Below, in pieces: positions 1 through 10,992 of a stretch of 64,000 nucleotides of DNA. The DNA lies in NCBI GenBank assembly GCA_963854835.1, contig OY978529.1:4684501-4748500 (forward strand), written 5' to 3'. The translations under genes and the position numbers were made by a program. The notes below the pieces were generated by a model. It saw only the letters and a program-made list of their open reading frames with translations. It had not been told where the DNA came from and made no database searches. Each line of letters starts with the position of its first letter. Position 1 is the stretch's first letter. Origin of the DNA: Megamerina dolium (Eukaryota; Arthropoda; Insecta; Diptera; Megamerinidae).

Positions 1-179
1 TAAGTTTTTATGCATTTCACTCCATGATCTATGGTCTTTTGTGTACATTTGCGAGAATTTATATTTGTATGCAAGCATAAGTTGTGCCATTTTTTTTTTT
101 TTTTTTTTTTTTTTGCCATATATATGCTACAACATATTTTGGAGGTATTTGGCGTTTAATGGCACCATATAGCTCCTTC

Positions 180-575
180 TTATGGATGTGCTTATTTTCA
201 TATGAAATTTGTTTCCGTTTCGAATCCAAACTGAATGAAGCACTTGAACAAAATCGTCCGCCTTTAGTCAATAGACGCAAAGTTTTGTTTCACCACGACA
301 ACGCAAGACTGTATACCACAAGACAGACCCGAGACAGCTGAACGAGCTCGGATGGGAGCTATTGCCGCATCCACCATACACTCCGGTACTGCAGCTTGCG
401 AATATCACCTTTTCCGCAGACTTCAGTCCCATTTAAGTAATAAGAACTACACCTCAAAAGAAGCTATAAAAATAGGGATATCGACGCGTATTTTGGGCCC
501 AAGGACAAACAATTTTTGGAGCAGGGAATTAAAAATTTGCCTAATCGTTGGGAAGAGATGGTAAATAATGCAGGA
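180..575 (+). pseudogene. mariner transposase 3' relic (DD34D-like)
   Basis: The C-terminal half of a Tc1/mariner transposase, the enzyme that cuts and pastes mariner DNA. Translation near 236-310 gives an 'ALEQNRPPLVNRRKVLFHHD' block with the second catalytic Asp in HHDNAR. The reading then shifts near 340. Around 507-570 a 'LEQGIKNLPNRWEEMVNNAG' tail matches the usual mariner C-terminus. The N-terminal DNA-binding half and first Asp are not visible upstream, where a T run (91-114) lies. It is clearly inactive. It does not closely match the other mariners in the window, so it is probably a separate lineage. No terminal inverted repeat was found. Confidence 0.75.
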
Positions 576-840
576 AAATACATAATTTATTAATAAATAC
601 TGAAAATTTTTTTTCATTTATCTTAAAACCATCTTAGAACAAGGCACGAACTTAAGGACTGACCTGATAAAATAAAAATATTTGGATCTTTACCATGCTC
701 ACTTGGAAATTTTCATTTATAGACAGCAATTTTATTTCAATTTGTTGTTACCATAATCAAAATAAATAGAATTTACAAATTTTCCTTATCGCCACGCCCA
801 CATAATACGCATTTATTTTTTTCTGAAATTTAATCATTAT
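576..840. other. AT-rich spacer, nothing recognised
   Basis: No ORF, repeat unit or transposon motif could be supported. A short CCACGCCCAC stretch near 792 recalls the GTGGGCGTGG motif of the HINE elements but is too short to assign. Confidence 0.4.
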
Positions 841-853
841 TAATCCATTTGAG
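841..853 (+). repeat. left target-site duplication of RTE-like LINE
   Basis: TAATCCATTTGAG is repeated exactly at 1354-1366, immediately after the LINE tail. A 13-bp perfect direct repeat flanking a 5'-truncated LINE is the expected footprint of target-primed reverse transcription. Confidence 0.9.
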
Positions 854-1353
854 CAATTGATAAGTCGAGCTCTCTCTCGAAGAACAAAAACTACACTTTA
901 CAAGTCTCTCATCATGCCTGTCCTTACATATGGGGCTGAAGCCTGGAGAATTTCCACCACGTATAAGCGAATGTTTGAAGTTTTCGAAAGAAAAGTTCTA
1001 CGCAATATCTTTGGACGTATTTGTGCTGGTGGCGAGTACCGAATAAGGTACAACCATGAGCTGTGCGAGCTGTATGCTGATATTGACTTAGTAAAACGTC
1101 TGCGCTGGCTAGGTCACGTCGAGCGAATCGAAAAACACGCTCCAGCTAAGAAGGTGTTATATTCGGAACCCGTTGGAGGACGACACAGAAGAGGAAGACC
1201 TAACCACCGGTGGAAAGACCAAGTACTGAAGAGCCTGACGGCGCTTGGAATTTCTAACTGGCGCCAGCTAGTGAAGAACAGAGATGGCTGGCGAAGCATG
1301 TTATATTCGATCTAAATCGATATTCGGTTGTTTTGACCACATAAGGAAGGAAG
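854..1353 (+). mobile_element. 5'-truncated RTE-like non-LTR retrotransposon
   Basis: The last 500 bp of a non-LTR retrotransposon. An ORF at 857-1315 encodes the region after the reverse transcriptase thumb: SRALSRRTKTTLYKSLIMPV, TYGAEAW, ERKVLRNIFG, YRIRYNHELCELY, LRWLGHVERIE, a basic RRGRPNHRWKDQV block and a terminal NWRQLVKNRDGWRSM. The polymerase core is absent because the copy is 5'-truncated. The 3' end runs through ATCGATATTCGGTTGTTTTGACCACATAAGG into a short GGAA-like tandem tail. A 13-bp duplication bounds it on both sides. The same family recurs at 7070, 17440, 41310 and 49005. The clade call (RTE-like) rests on the microsatellite tail and the C-terminal motifs and is less sure than the LINE call. 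Confidence 0.88.
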
Positions 1354-1366
1354 TAATCCATTTGAG
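1354..1366 (+). repeat. right target-site duplication of RTE-like LINE
   Basis: Exact second copy of the 13-bp TAATCCATTTGAG that precedes the element at 841. Confidence 0.9.
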
Positions 1367-1559
1367 GGATTTTCAATATAACCACACCAATTCTTTCATA
1401 CAATCATAATGTTTTTAATTGAAGCATTACAGTAACTCGAGTCAAAAGTGAATAAGAAATTATTTTCTCTTTTAAACTTAAGCATATTTTATATAATTGA
1501 TATGTACGGAGTATAAGATAGGGGATAAAAGAAGGGGATAACCCTTCTAGGAATAGTTC

Positions 1560-1990
1560 CTAAGTAATTTAATGAAAATCGATAAATTACCGCAGGCATT
1601 CGCCCTAGAGCGTTGAAATGTCTGACTAACTGCCATTAAATTTTTCTCCTCGACATTTTCTCTTAATATAAAACACACATTTTAGGTCGACTCCCTTACA
1701 AAATGATCGTAAAACATCGGAGAATCGACAAATATCTCCGTTAAGTTAACACCTCTAGAGCGATGAAATGTAGAAATGAGTCCCATTAATTTTTCTTCCC
1801 CCAGCTGTTCCTCCGAACATACATAGCCCTTACCCAGGGCGGTTGAAATCGACAATATCTGCCCTAAAATCGTCAATATAGCGGTGAAATGTATGACGAA
1901 CTTTCATTAATAATTTCCTCCTCAATATTTTCTTCGAACTTTCATATCCCATATCTCCACTTCTTAGACTGGTTCCCCTACAAAATGAAT
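1560..1990 (-). repeat. ~150-bp tandem repeat with CTCTAGAG core, about 3 units
   Basis: Three similar segments carry a core like CTCTAGAGCGATGAAATG at about 1605, 1753 and 1878, each followed by a CATTAAT-TTTCYTCC stretch. The spacing is about 150 then about 123 bp. The unit recurs in the opposite orientation at 28960-29500 and as a partial unit near 9800. No protein is encoded. It may be a satellite or the internal repeat of an unidentified mobile element. Confidence 0.65.
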
Positions 1991-2380
1991 GCTTTTATTA
2001 TGGATGTTAAAATTGAAAAGTAGACAGATCCAAATCAGGAATTCTTGTTCGTCTTGCTTAGAAAGAAATACTTAAGATGGTCCAAATTGTATGTACTGCA
2101 CTAAGCCAAGCCGTTTAAACATTTGACCCGCCTTAATATACATACAGCAAATATTGAATAACCACTCCCACTTTTATGCACTTATTTCTAATAATGAAAT
2201 TATATAGAGATATCTCTCACACGAATATGATCGAAATTAGAGTATTTTTTTTTTTTTCTTCTACTGCTTTTCTTACTTTCTCAACTCTTCATATTCTGGC
2301 TCGCTCTCCTTGGCATTTCTTTGGGTGTACGTATGTGTGACATTGTATTGTTTTGGTATTTATGGCATTTCATTGGCATT
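1991..2380. other. AT-rich spacer, nothing recognised
   Basis: No coding or repeat structure could be supported apart from a T run near 2246-2257. Confidence 0.4.
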
Positions 2381-3720
2381 TTTGCTGTTGCTACTGTTGC
2401 TACTATTGCATTGTTGTTGTTGTTGTTGTTGTTGATATTATTGCACTTACTTCTCGCTGCATTGTTGTTGCACTGTCAAAACGCAAATGATTTATTGAAC
2501 TGACAGCCGTGAATTTTTGTGTCGACTCACATGAAGATGAAACAGATGATGATGATGATGATGATGATGAAGAAAGAGAAAAAGACGAAAAATGTGAAGA
2601 AGAAGAAGAAGAGCTAGCATAAGAAATTATTGCTGATGCTATGGTTGTTGTTTATTTTTATGCACTGTTGCAACAATTGAGATTGCTGCAGTTACAATAC
2701 TAGTATACAAAGTTTTTGCCTGTTATTTCTCCATTTTTGTATTGCTCGCGATTCATCATTGTTTTTATAAAATAGTGTGCTACCATCAAGTCTTGCTGCT
2801 GCTGCTGCTGCTTGCTACTGCTGCTTGCCACTGTTATTTCTTATTTCATTGTCGTTCTGGCACAAGAAATATGCCACCATTACCATGAACATCATCATCA
2901 TCATCATGATTATCACCTTTATCATCATCATCATCATCATCATCATCATTATCATCATCATTACTGTACGTGAAGTCAAAATGAACTTTTGATTTACTTC
3001 AAATTTCGTTTCGTATCAAAAACGTTACGAAATGCTATTGCTGCTTCGTCTTCTTCTTAGTTTTCTTTATGTCCCTTCATATCCTTGCTGATGGCATGCA
3101 TTCGTTTGTCGCTCGTTTGTTTCATTCTGTTGCTGTTGCACAGTACATATTCCTGCTACGACTGGTACTATGCTGCTTCTCCTCAATTCTAATAAATCAC
3201 AACACGGGTTGTCTTTGATGCAGGCGTGGTCGTCTTTCTTCTGTTGCTACCATATCTTGCTTTCGCGTAACAAACGTAACATAACGAACGTAATGTACTC
3301 ATGGTCCATATGTATGATGATAATGTACGAGTATATACCAATATGTATCTTTATGATGGTACAATGGAATATTTTGATTTACGATCAACTCTTCTTGCCA
3401 TAGTCGTAATGTAAAAGTTCATACACACACACACACACACATACATCAATACAAATATATACATATGTGTATAAGTGTACATATGAAATCACACATAATA
3501 GAGAGAGAGAGAGAGAGAGTGCCATCAAATGGAAAAAAAATCGTCTCTCAATGTACCTTTTTTCTTTTAGTTTTTCTTCAAATACATTTTGTATTTGAAT
3601 CATTTTTGGTTTTTGTCCTTGTCGTTTTTCGATTTGTAGTTGACAATTCCATAATTTACTTGCTAACTTTATGCTAGTTTTAGTTATTTTGTTTTATTGT
3701 GTTTTTTTTTTTTCAGTTTG
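2381..3720. repeat. microsatellite-rich block
   Basis: Mixed simple repeats separated by 30-300 bp of unique sequence: TTG repeats at 2411-2434, GAT at 2544-2570, AAG at 2598-2611, TGC at 2793-2811, ATC/ATT at 2885-2960, AC at 3422-3440, GA at 3500-3519 and a T run at 3705-3714. Short ORFs here are low-complexity translations, not genes. The mixture is typical of fly introns and intergenic DNA. Confidence 0.85.
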
Positions 3721-4104
3721 AATAGTTTATTTATGGCATTAACTAAAATATGTAGATACTCGTACACAGCAAATAGCAAATTTAAATTCGATAAGCCAGA
3801 TGAAATTGAAATGATATAAGAGTTTGTAGATTGTCTTAGATCATTTGCAAATTATTTGAATGCGATCAGTTCTATTTGATACAATATTACATACTGCGAC
3901 AATATTCAACACAATTTTTAGAGCTTAGAGCCCAATACAAACTCGGTCGAAAGTATTTGCAAATGGCTCCATTTTATCATAGTAATTTTATAGTATTCCA
4001 GTGCTCTGGATATTCTGCAGAAAAGATCACTAGAGATTAAACCATATAAATGGCATTATCTAGATCCAGATCTAGATAAAGTTATACGGTCTCTTCAAAT
4101 TCCT
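3721..4104. other. AT-rich spacer, nothing recognised
   Basis: No ORF over 60 codons, no repeat unit and no transposon motif seen. Confidence 0.4.
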
Positions 4105-4134
4105 ATAGGTTAGATTAGGTTAGGTTATGTGGCT

Positions 4135-4174
<40 letters not shown>

Positions 4175-4206
4175 AGGACACACTTAGGCCAGAAAGGTCC
4201 ACTGTG
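4105..4206 (-). repeat. LINE/SINE 3' tail (type ii) with TTAGG-like end and expanded CT repeat
   Basis: Read on the minus strand it runs CCACAGTGGACCTTTCTGGC, CTAAGTGTGTCCTGTCAGAG, a GA stretch, then CAGCCACATAACCTAACC. This matches the 3' tails of the SINE copies at 13293, 29935 and 58458. Here the internal GA stretch has grown to about 36 bp (4136-4171). No SINE body follows, so this could be a tail-only remnant or the 3' end of the partner LINE. Confidence 0.7.
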
Positions 4207-4671
4207 GTTGTTTCTGGTATATGCGATTGGTCAAAATGACCCCAGGCAGAGCTGACGGCTAGCAGGCAACTACTTTAAGCGACAACGGTCAAATACTGAC
4301 AGCCTGCCTCGCTTAAAGCAAGAACTACTTATAGCCGCCGAACGAATTAATACCAGCGCAACTATAAGAGCACTCGTTAGAGTAGCAAGCTACTCGAACG
4401 GGCCGATTCAAAAATTCAGCAAGATCGTGTCAAATAGTAGGTCGTGTTACGACTTACTCGTTCAAGCGTCAATTTGTTTTCATGCTTTACGTTGGCAAGT
4501 CATACACCTTTAGTACATATCTATGTATAAAGCATTTAAGAATTATGTAGTGTAAAATTCCTATAATGCTACATTTTACGTTCAGTGAAAATGTATGAGG
4601 ACAATGAGGAGAAGAAGAAGAAGAATCAAATGAACTTTTCTATTATACGCATATTTGGTTTGATTTGTATA
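4207..4671. other. spacer of unknown origin
   Basis: The section 4207-4480 is less AT-rich than its surroundings and could be the decayed upstream part of the element whose tail lies at 4105-4206. I could not recognise a protein in it. A GAAGAAGAAGAAG run lies near 4608. Confidence 0.35.
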
Positions 4672-4893
4672 TTAAAAGGTTGTAACATGCTCAGTTTTTA
4701 GCCTGTCACAGGCTACAGCACCCAATATGGCAATTCCTATAAAAATGTCCATAAGTATTTTATGGATATCAATGCTTGAAATACATAAAAAACTATAAAG
4801 TCTGATATTAGCATTCATTTCATCTACGATCCTCGGCTTGTCGGTATAAATCTTTGACTTCAAGTATACCCACAAGAACAAGAAGTCTGGCAA
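4672..4893 (-). pseudogene. DD41D mariner-like transposase, C-terminal fragment
   Basis: The minus-strand translation begins with FLWVYLKSKIYTDKPRIVDE, the block that follows the third catalytic Asp in the DD41D transposases seen elsewhere here (compare FLWSYIKAHVYSVKR at 5506). About 25 residues are recognisable; the rest has diverged. No catalytic residue is retained. Confidence 0.6.
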
Positions 4894-4914
4894 TTAACAT
4901 TTTGTATAGCACAC

Positions 4915-5460
4915 GACCGTGAATTCCGAATGATTCCAGAAGAGATTCATACTAATTTCACGAACAATCATCATGAAATAATCAATTATAAAAGGCCGAT
5001 AATGAGAAGGCTCAATACCGGCCTACGATATTCGTATCAATTCGGCTCGGACAAAATTGATGTGGACACCTGCGATTAGCAACAATAGCAAAAGGTCAAA
5101 AAAATATTTGGAGCACTGACTATTTTTTCCAGTTTTCACAACTGGAAGGATATTTTTAATGTACAATATATTTGCAGTGCTCCACAGCATAAACTTCTTA
5201 TGATTTTGTGTTTCAAATTTGTGTTCTATGACGTATGTATGTCAGACAATCGACATCACTTTTTCTGACTTTTGTCACAGAATGCTCTCAAAGACAATGG
5301 TAGACCGTTAGAAGAATTGGCAATGGATTACACTATGCAATAGTTTGACACAATTCCACTATCTCTTATACATTATAAAGTTTTATCCGATAATAGATAT
5401 ATTTTTTAACAGCCTTCAGATTTGATTTAAAAAAAAAAAAACATACATAAAATTTAGAGA
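4915..5460. other. spacer with a nested hairpin
   Basis: Non-coding. A nested inverted repeat lies at 5110-5183: GGAGCACTG at 5110-5118 pairs with CAGTGCTCC at 5175-5183, and inside it TCCAGTT (5128-5134) pairs with AACTGGA (5140-5146). An A run at 5429-5440 borders the next transposase relic. Confidence 0.5.
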
Positions 5461-5504
5461 ATTGTATGAAATCTTTATTTGAGTCGATAGAACAATCTAT
5501 ATAA

Positions 5505-6650
5505 TTCAATGGTTAAAGATGATTTCATGTAAATGTTGACCTCGGCTGCGACTCAATTGGTTCACACGCTGGATCCAATTTTGGCATACTCTCCCCAACA
5601 TATCATCCGGTATCTCATGAATAAATTCTTCAATATTGGCTTCCAGTGCGTCAACCATTGTGCGCTTGACGCTATAGACATGAGCCTTAATATAGCTCCA
5701 CAAAAATAATCTAAAGGCGTTAAATCTCACGATCTAGGTGGCCAATTGATCGGCCCCAAACGTGAAATAAACTGTTCAAACGAACTCGCCTCTCAATTGG
5801 GCCATTGTTGCGCGTGCTGTGTGTCATGTGGCACTTTCTTGTTGGAACCATATGTCCGCCAAATCCAGCTCTTCCATTTTGTGGCAAGAAAAAAGTTCGT
5901 AATTATCGCACGGTAGCTCTTGCCATTCACAGTAACGTTCCTGCCTTCGTCGTCTTTGAAAAAGTACAGTCCAATGATGCCACCGGCCCATAATCTGCAC
6001 AAAATAGTACATTTTTCGGGAATGCATTTGCAGTTCTTGCAATGCTTCTGGCTACTCTTCACACCAAATACGGCAATTTTGATTGGTCACGCATCCATTC
6101 AACTAGAAATGAGCTTCGTCGCCGAACACAATTTTCCGATAAAAAAAGTGGATCTTCATCCAACCTTAGCCGTTGGATGAAGATCCACCAAAAATTAGCC
6201 GTTGTAGTAGGTCGTATGACTTCAATTCTGGCACCTTCCTCAAAATTTTCCACTTAGTGGAGTAACAGAGGCCTAATTGTTGCGAACGACGCCGAATCGA
6301 TAATTCACGGTCATCAACAACAACACTGGGGGATACAGCTGCGATATTTTCCCTCTGTCCGCATCCTGCGTATGCGTGTTGGTGGTTTAATGTCCAATCA
6401 TGTAAATTTGGTGCTAAATTTAGTCACAAGATTCCGAATAGCCGCCTCAGAAGGTCTCCCACACTGACCATAAAATGGAAGAAGTGCACGATGCACTTTC
6501 TTAAACGATTATGAATTTTACTAATAAAATACAATAATCTGCTGCAAGCGTTGTTCGTTTGTAAGTCGATTCATGGTTAAATTTATAGACCAAATTTAAC
6601 ATGTTTTAAAGTAACATGTTAGACGAAAACAGCTGAGCTGTCAAAAGTAG
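5505..6650 (-). pseudogene. DD41D mariner-like (rosa-type) transposase relic
   Basis: Most of a transposase can be followed backwards. Blocks are RRSQQLGL near 6280, EDPLFLSENC near 6145, GRWHHW/AGGIIGLYFFKDDEGRN near 5990-5940, MEELDLADIWFQQESATCH near 5850 and LTPLDYF just above 5730. The C-terminus RSRGQHLHEIIFNH ends near 5509. The second catalytic Asp reads as Glu (QQES instead of QQDG). Frame is lost at a T run near 5706 and in the 5990-6060 region. A perfect 17-bp inverted duplication (6148-6188) interrupts the middle. The family is named for its 41-residue D-D spacing, best measured at 32716 and 36015. No convincing TIR was seen. Confidence 0.82.
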
Positions 6651-7069
6651 TGTTGCCAAAAAGAAAGTTGCCCAAAAATCACCCTCTGTAATATGAGTAT
6701 CTAATATTAATTACTTCAAATTTTATTTCGTTTTTTACATCTTACCTATGACTTATTCAAGTTATTTGTCTTCAGTGACACTCAGTGAACTTTTTTTGGA
6801 GAATATTTTACACGAAGATTTCAACCCTTGACCTCCCTCCAAATCCGTATCTTAAAGAAATTTTACGAGAAAAGACTCAAAATTACCCATAAGAGTGGTA
6901 ATGTAACTTTAGATATGAGTTCTTTTTTTTTTTTAATTCCATGATTCGACTTTTGATCGAAAAATACAAATTTTAAACTAATGGAAAAAAATGCTAGCGT
7001 AGTGGAGCAAAATCTAATTTAGAATTTTGATATCGATGATATCAATATTTTTTTCTGAGAAAAAAAAAT
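6651..7069. other. AT-rich spacer
   Basis: Contains T and A runs only; no coding motif. The left part may include the lost 5' end of the preceding transposon. Confidence 0.4.
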
Positions 7070-8180
7070 GATCCTATTTGTTGATTATAAAGCCGCTTTC
7101 GACAGTCCGGTAAGGGATTACCTCTACGCAACAATGTCTGAGTTCGGTATTCCTGCAAAGCTCATTCGACTTTGTAGACTTTCATAACTCCCGTTGTGCA
7201 GTGAAAATTGGGAAGGACCTCTCCGCACCGTTTAATACCGAACCGGGTTTCAGACAAGGTGATTCGTTATCGTGCGACTTCTTCAATCTTATTATGGAGA
7301 AAATAATACGAGCTGCTGATCTACGACATAATGGCACTATCTTCAACAAAAGTGTCATGCTGTTAGCGTATGCCGACGATATTGACATAATCGGCATGAA
7401 CACGCGAGCAGTCAGTGCAGCATTCTCAGAGTTGGAAAGAGAGTCGCGTCGGATGGGTCTCACGGTGAACGAGGGCAAGACGAAGTATCTAGGGTCAACA
7501 AACAAAGAGTCCCGGCGTCTTGGACAGCACGTCACTGTTGACAACTACGCTTTTGAAGTAGTAAGGGACTTTGTCTATCTTGGAACCAGCATTAACAGCA
7601 GTAATGACGTCAGCTTGGAGATCATGCGTAGGATAACTCTTGCTAACAGGTGTTACTTTGGGCTGAGTAAGCAATTGAGAAGTCGAGCCCTCTCTCGAAG
7701 AGCGAAAACTACACTCTACAAGTCTCTCATCATGCCTGTCCTAACATATGGCGCTGAAGCCTGGACAATTTCCACCTCGGATGAGCGAATACTTGGAGTT
7801 TTCGAGAGAAAAGTCCTACGCAAGATCTTTGGACCTATTTGCGTTGGTGGCGAGTACCGAATAAGGTACAACCATGTGCTGTACGAGCTGTATGCCGATA
7901 TTGACAAAGTAAAGCGCATCAAAATCCAGCGGCTGCGCTGGCTAGGTCATGTCGAGCGAATGGAAGAACACGCTCCAGCTAAGAAGGTGTTATATTCGGA
8001 ACCCGCTGGAGGACGACGCAAAAGAGGAAGACCAAACCTCCGGTGGAAAGACCAAGTACTGGAGAACCTGACGGCGCTTGGAATTTCTAACTGGCGCCAG
8101 CTAGCGAAGAACAGAGATGGCTGGCGAAGCATGTTATTTTCGGCCTAAATCGATATTCGGTTGTTATGGCCACATAAGTA
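7070..8180 (+). mobile_element. RTE-like LINE, reverse transcriptase to 3' end
   Basis: The 5' break falls just before 'VDYKAAFDSP', RT motif A with its Asp. A frameshift near 7180 precedes a 315-codon ORF at 7201-8148. This ORF carries FRQGDSLSCDFFNLI (motif B region), LLAYADDIDIIG with the catalytic YADD at 7369-7380, GLTVNEGKTKYL and FVYLGTSINSSNDVSLEI, then the C-terminal TYGAEAW, RLRWLGHVERMEEHAP and GRPNLRWKDQVLENLTALG blocks. This is the most intact RT of the family in the window. The endonuclease and finger domain are missing. The tail ends ...GGCCACATAAGTAAGTAAGT, a TAAG tandem. I found no certain target-site duplication. Confidence 0.9.
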
Positions 8181-9660
8181 AGTAAGTATTCATTTGTGAA
8201 TTGATAGTCAGATCAGTACTAACGTATAGAACCTTTGACTTGTGGGCTGGTGTAGGGAAAGCAATATTGTATCTAAGTCTACTAATTCTAAGTGTATATT
8301 ACAAGACCACTTTTAAGCTCTATATATCTGTCAATATTAAGACACTTTTATTATCTAGAATTGGCATTGCTCTGCTCTACTTCTCTCACACTTGCGAAGT
8401 CAGCACCAACATACATTATTTTGTCACTGCTTCCACACTCACACACACACACACACACACAGACAAATGAAACACATTTTTCTAATGTCTCCATTTATTA
8501 TTGCCCATTGTTTTGAAGCAATTAAATTTGCTTATGATTTTGGTAAGATCATATGAGCACATATGAAGGTACATTCGTATACTACATAATTGCAACAACA
8601 TGTACTTATTACAATATCCACTCGTATTCTATATAAATTTATATAATAATGTGTTTCATATTAACGACCCTCGTCTTGTCTACATAATGCCATATTCTTT
8701 CGCTTTTCAATTAAATCTAATAACCATCGGAATGTGTGCATAGAGAAAAAATAACATCCAAAAATATATATCGTACACACATTAAGAAAAGGATAATTGC
8801 AATAAATTCAAGAGTAAAGCAGATAAACACGCACACATGTGCACATGTGAATTATGCACATGCTGCAGGATGAGAATGACAGCGAAAGCAACGAATAGAA
8901 GGTAATGCGCAAAGGTTGTAGCATATTTAGAGAATATTTTTGTTTGTTTGTTTTTGCTTTTTTTTTTTTTTTTTTTTTTTTAATGGATAGAAAATAGGAA
9001 CGATAAGATACAGACAAAGAATTGTTACTCCGTGCTAATGTGCCATTATTAACATTTGCTGACATTGCAACAACAACAAGTATAACAACAATAACAGTAA
9101 CAATTAAAATTATTAGTTGTCATTGCAGGAGTACTTATCCATGAGAGAGAAACTAATGAAGGCGACAATGAAATACAAATGATACCACTGAATTACAGTA
9201 ATATTGGTGGTAGAGGTGAGCTCATAAATGCTGATGGAAGATGGTGAAAGAAATTTGTCGAAATAACGATAGAGAAGGAGAAAAAGTAATTATTATGATG
9301 ATCATGATGATGATCATGATGATGATGATGATGATGTAATTGGCACTACATGCTTCTTTAAATTAGAATATTATTAGAAGAATAAATTCAGATAGCATTA
9401 GAAGGGTTCCTCTTCTCCTCCTTGGCAATTCCGGAAAGGTGCAGTACTTGCAACACGGCTTTATCATAACTTTATCACAGACTTCATTTATGTCCCTTGA
9501 CACAGCCAATTTCCATTAGTAATATTAAGTTAGAATTATGTGGCATTTTATTAAATCGGTTGAAATCAATTCGTCACATCCGTCACATTCTTTAAGGTCT
9601 TGAACAAACCTGATATAAGGCAACCCAACGAGATGGAATTTTCTGTGTGTTCAGTTTTCC
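8181..9660. other. AT-rich, microsatellite-bearing spacer
   Basis: Non-coding. CA repeat at 8440-8461, a T run at 8959-8981, CAA/AAC repeats near 9068-9105 and ATG/GAT repeats at 9294-9336. No transposon motif recognised. Confidence 0.6.
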
Positions 9661-9970
9661 AATTATGTAAATGAACCCCCTAGGGATGGACATAGGATTT
9701 ACTATAATCATGCAGGGAATTCCATGAGCCAATTTTATACAAAAATATCAATTTTTTGCGGCAAAAAGTTTTGAGAGAATAATTATTGGAAGCCATATAT
9801 TTGACACCTCTAGAGGTAACTTCTGGGCATCTATGGCAATATTTATGGATTATTGGTTAAAACTTGAGCATATTTTTTACATCCATGGTTTCATATAGAT
9901 TTTCTTCAGCCGAAAGCCTCATTTTATTTGCAAACAAAAGAGAACAAAAAATAAACTAAATAAAATAAAA
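9661..9970. repeat. partial unit(s) of the ~150-bp CTCTAGAG repeat
   Basis: GCCATATATTTGACACCTCT then AGAGGTAACTTCTGGG at 9791-9828 matches the unit core seen at 28975-29310. A weaker CCCCTAGGGATGG near 9677 may mark a second unit about 133 bp away. Otherwise the stretch has no recognisable content. Confidence 0.4.
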
Positions 9971-9974
9971 TAAT

Positions 9975-10765
9975 AGAAATCATCGTGTCTGACCGAGTCT
10001 ATTACCCAAAAGCTAAAGATTGCACACAAAAAACCCGTTTGAAACCATTTAAATAAGGCTGGATACAAAAAGAAGCGCGATATATGGGTGCCGCACGAGT
10101 AAACGCAAAAAAAAACCTCATTGACCGAATTTCCATCAGCGAATCGTTGCTGAATCGTAACAAAATCGATCCATTTCTGAAGGGGATACTGGTTACTGGT
10201 GATGAAAGGTGGCTCACTTAAGATAACGTGAAGCGAAAACGGTCTTAGTCGAATCGCGGTGAGCCGGCACAAATGGTGGCCAAGCCAGGATTGACGGTTA
10301 GGAAGGTTTTGCTATGTGTTTGGTGGGATTGGCAGGGAATCATCTACTATGAGCTGCTCCCCTACGGTCAGACACTTAATTCGGACCTCTACTGTCAAGA
10401 GTTGGACCGTCTCAAGGAAGTAATCGCCCAGAAGCGGCCAACTTTGACCAATAGGAGAGGAATTGTGTTCCATCAGGACAACGCCAGGCCATACACATGG
10501 ATAGTGACTCGCCAGAAGTTCCAGAAGCTTGGTTGGGAGGTTCTTATGCATCCACCTTATAGTTCGGACCTGGCACCAGGTGATTACTACCTGTTTTTGC
10601 TGGTGAAAAATACGCCTTAAGAAAACCTTTGAAAATCGACTGTCCCAGTATTTTGCCAATAGGGATGAGAGTTTCTATGAGAGTGTCATTATGAAATTAC
10701 CTTCAAAATAAACCTTCAATTTAATGCAAAAATAATGGATTAATTTTTACTATACCTTATACATT
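9975..10765 (+). pseudogene. DD34D mariner, 5'-truncated copy of family M1
   Basis: From about 9975 a decayed reading includes SDRV, GAARVNAKKNLIDRISISES and FLKGILVTGDERWLT, which carries the first catalytic Asp. An open stretch at 10273-10620 then gives VAKPGLTVRKVLLCVWWDWQ, LPYGQTLNSDLYCQELDRLK, VFHQDNARPY with the second Asp, and PYSSDLAPGDYYLF with the third. There are 34 residues between the last two, the mariner spacing. At the 3' end AATAATGGATTAATTTTTAC at about 10731 matches the TIR of the 22640 copy. The first third is missing and stops occur near 10045 and 10219. Confidence 0.88.
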
Positions 10766-10990
10766 ATTTAAGGAAATTTAAGGAAATTAAGGAATTACAA
10801 AAACTCTTCTAAAATATAATTTTAAATGGAAGACTTCTCTTCACTATCTGCTTTTCCTCTTTCCTAAGAATAAAATTGAAATTATATGCATAATTTTTAG
10901 TAATATGAAATATACAGTAATAGTAATTCAAATACAAAATTTCAAATAAGAAAAATATTCGAAAAAAAAAAATTTGAAGTTGTAAGCAAC
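10766..10990. other. AT-rich spacer
   Basis: No supported feature; borders the A run at the 3' end of the first HINE. Confidence 0.4.
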
Positions 10991-10992
10991 AG

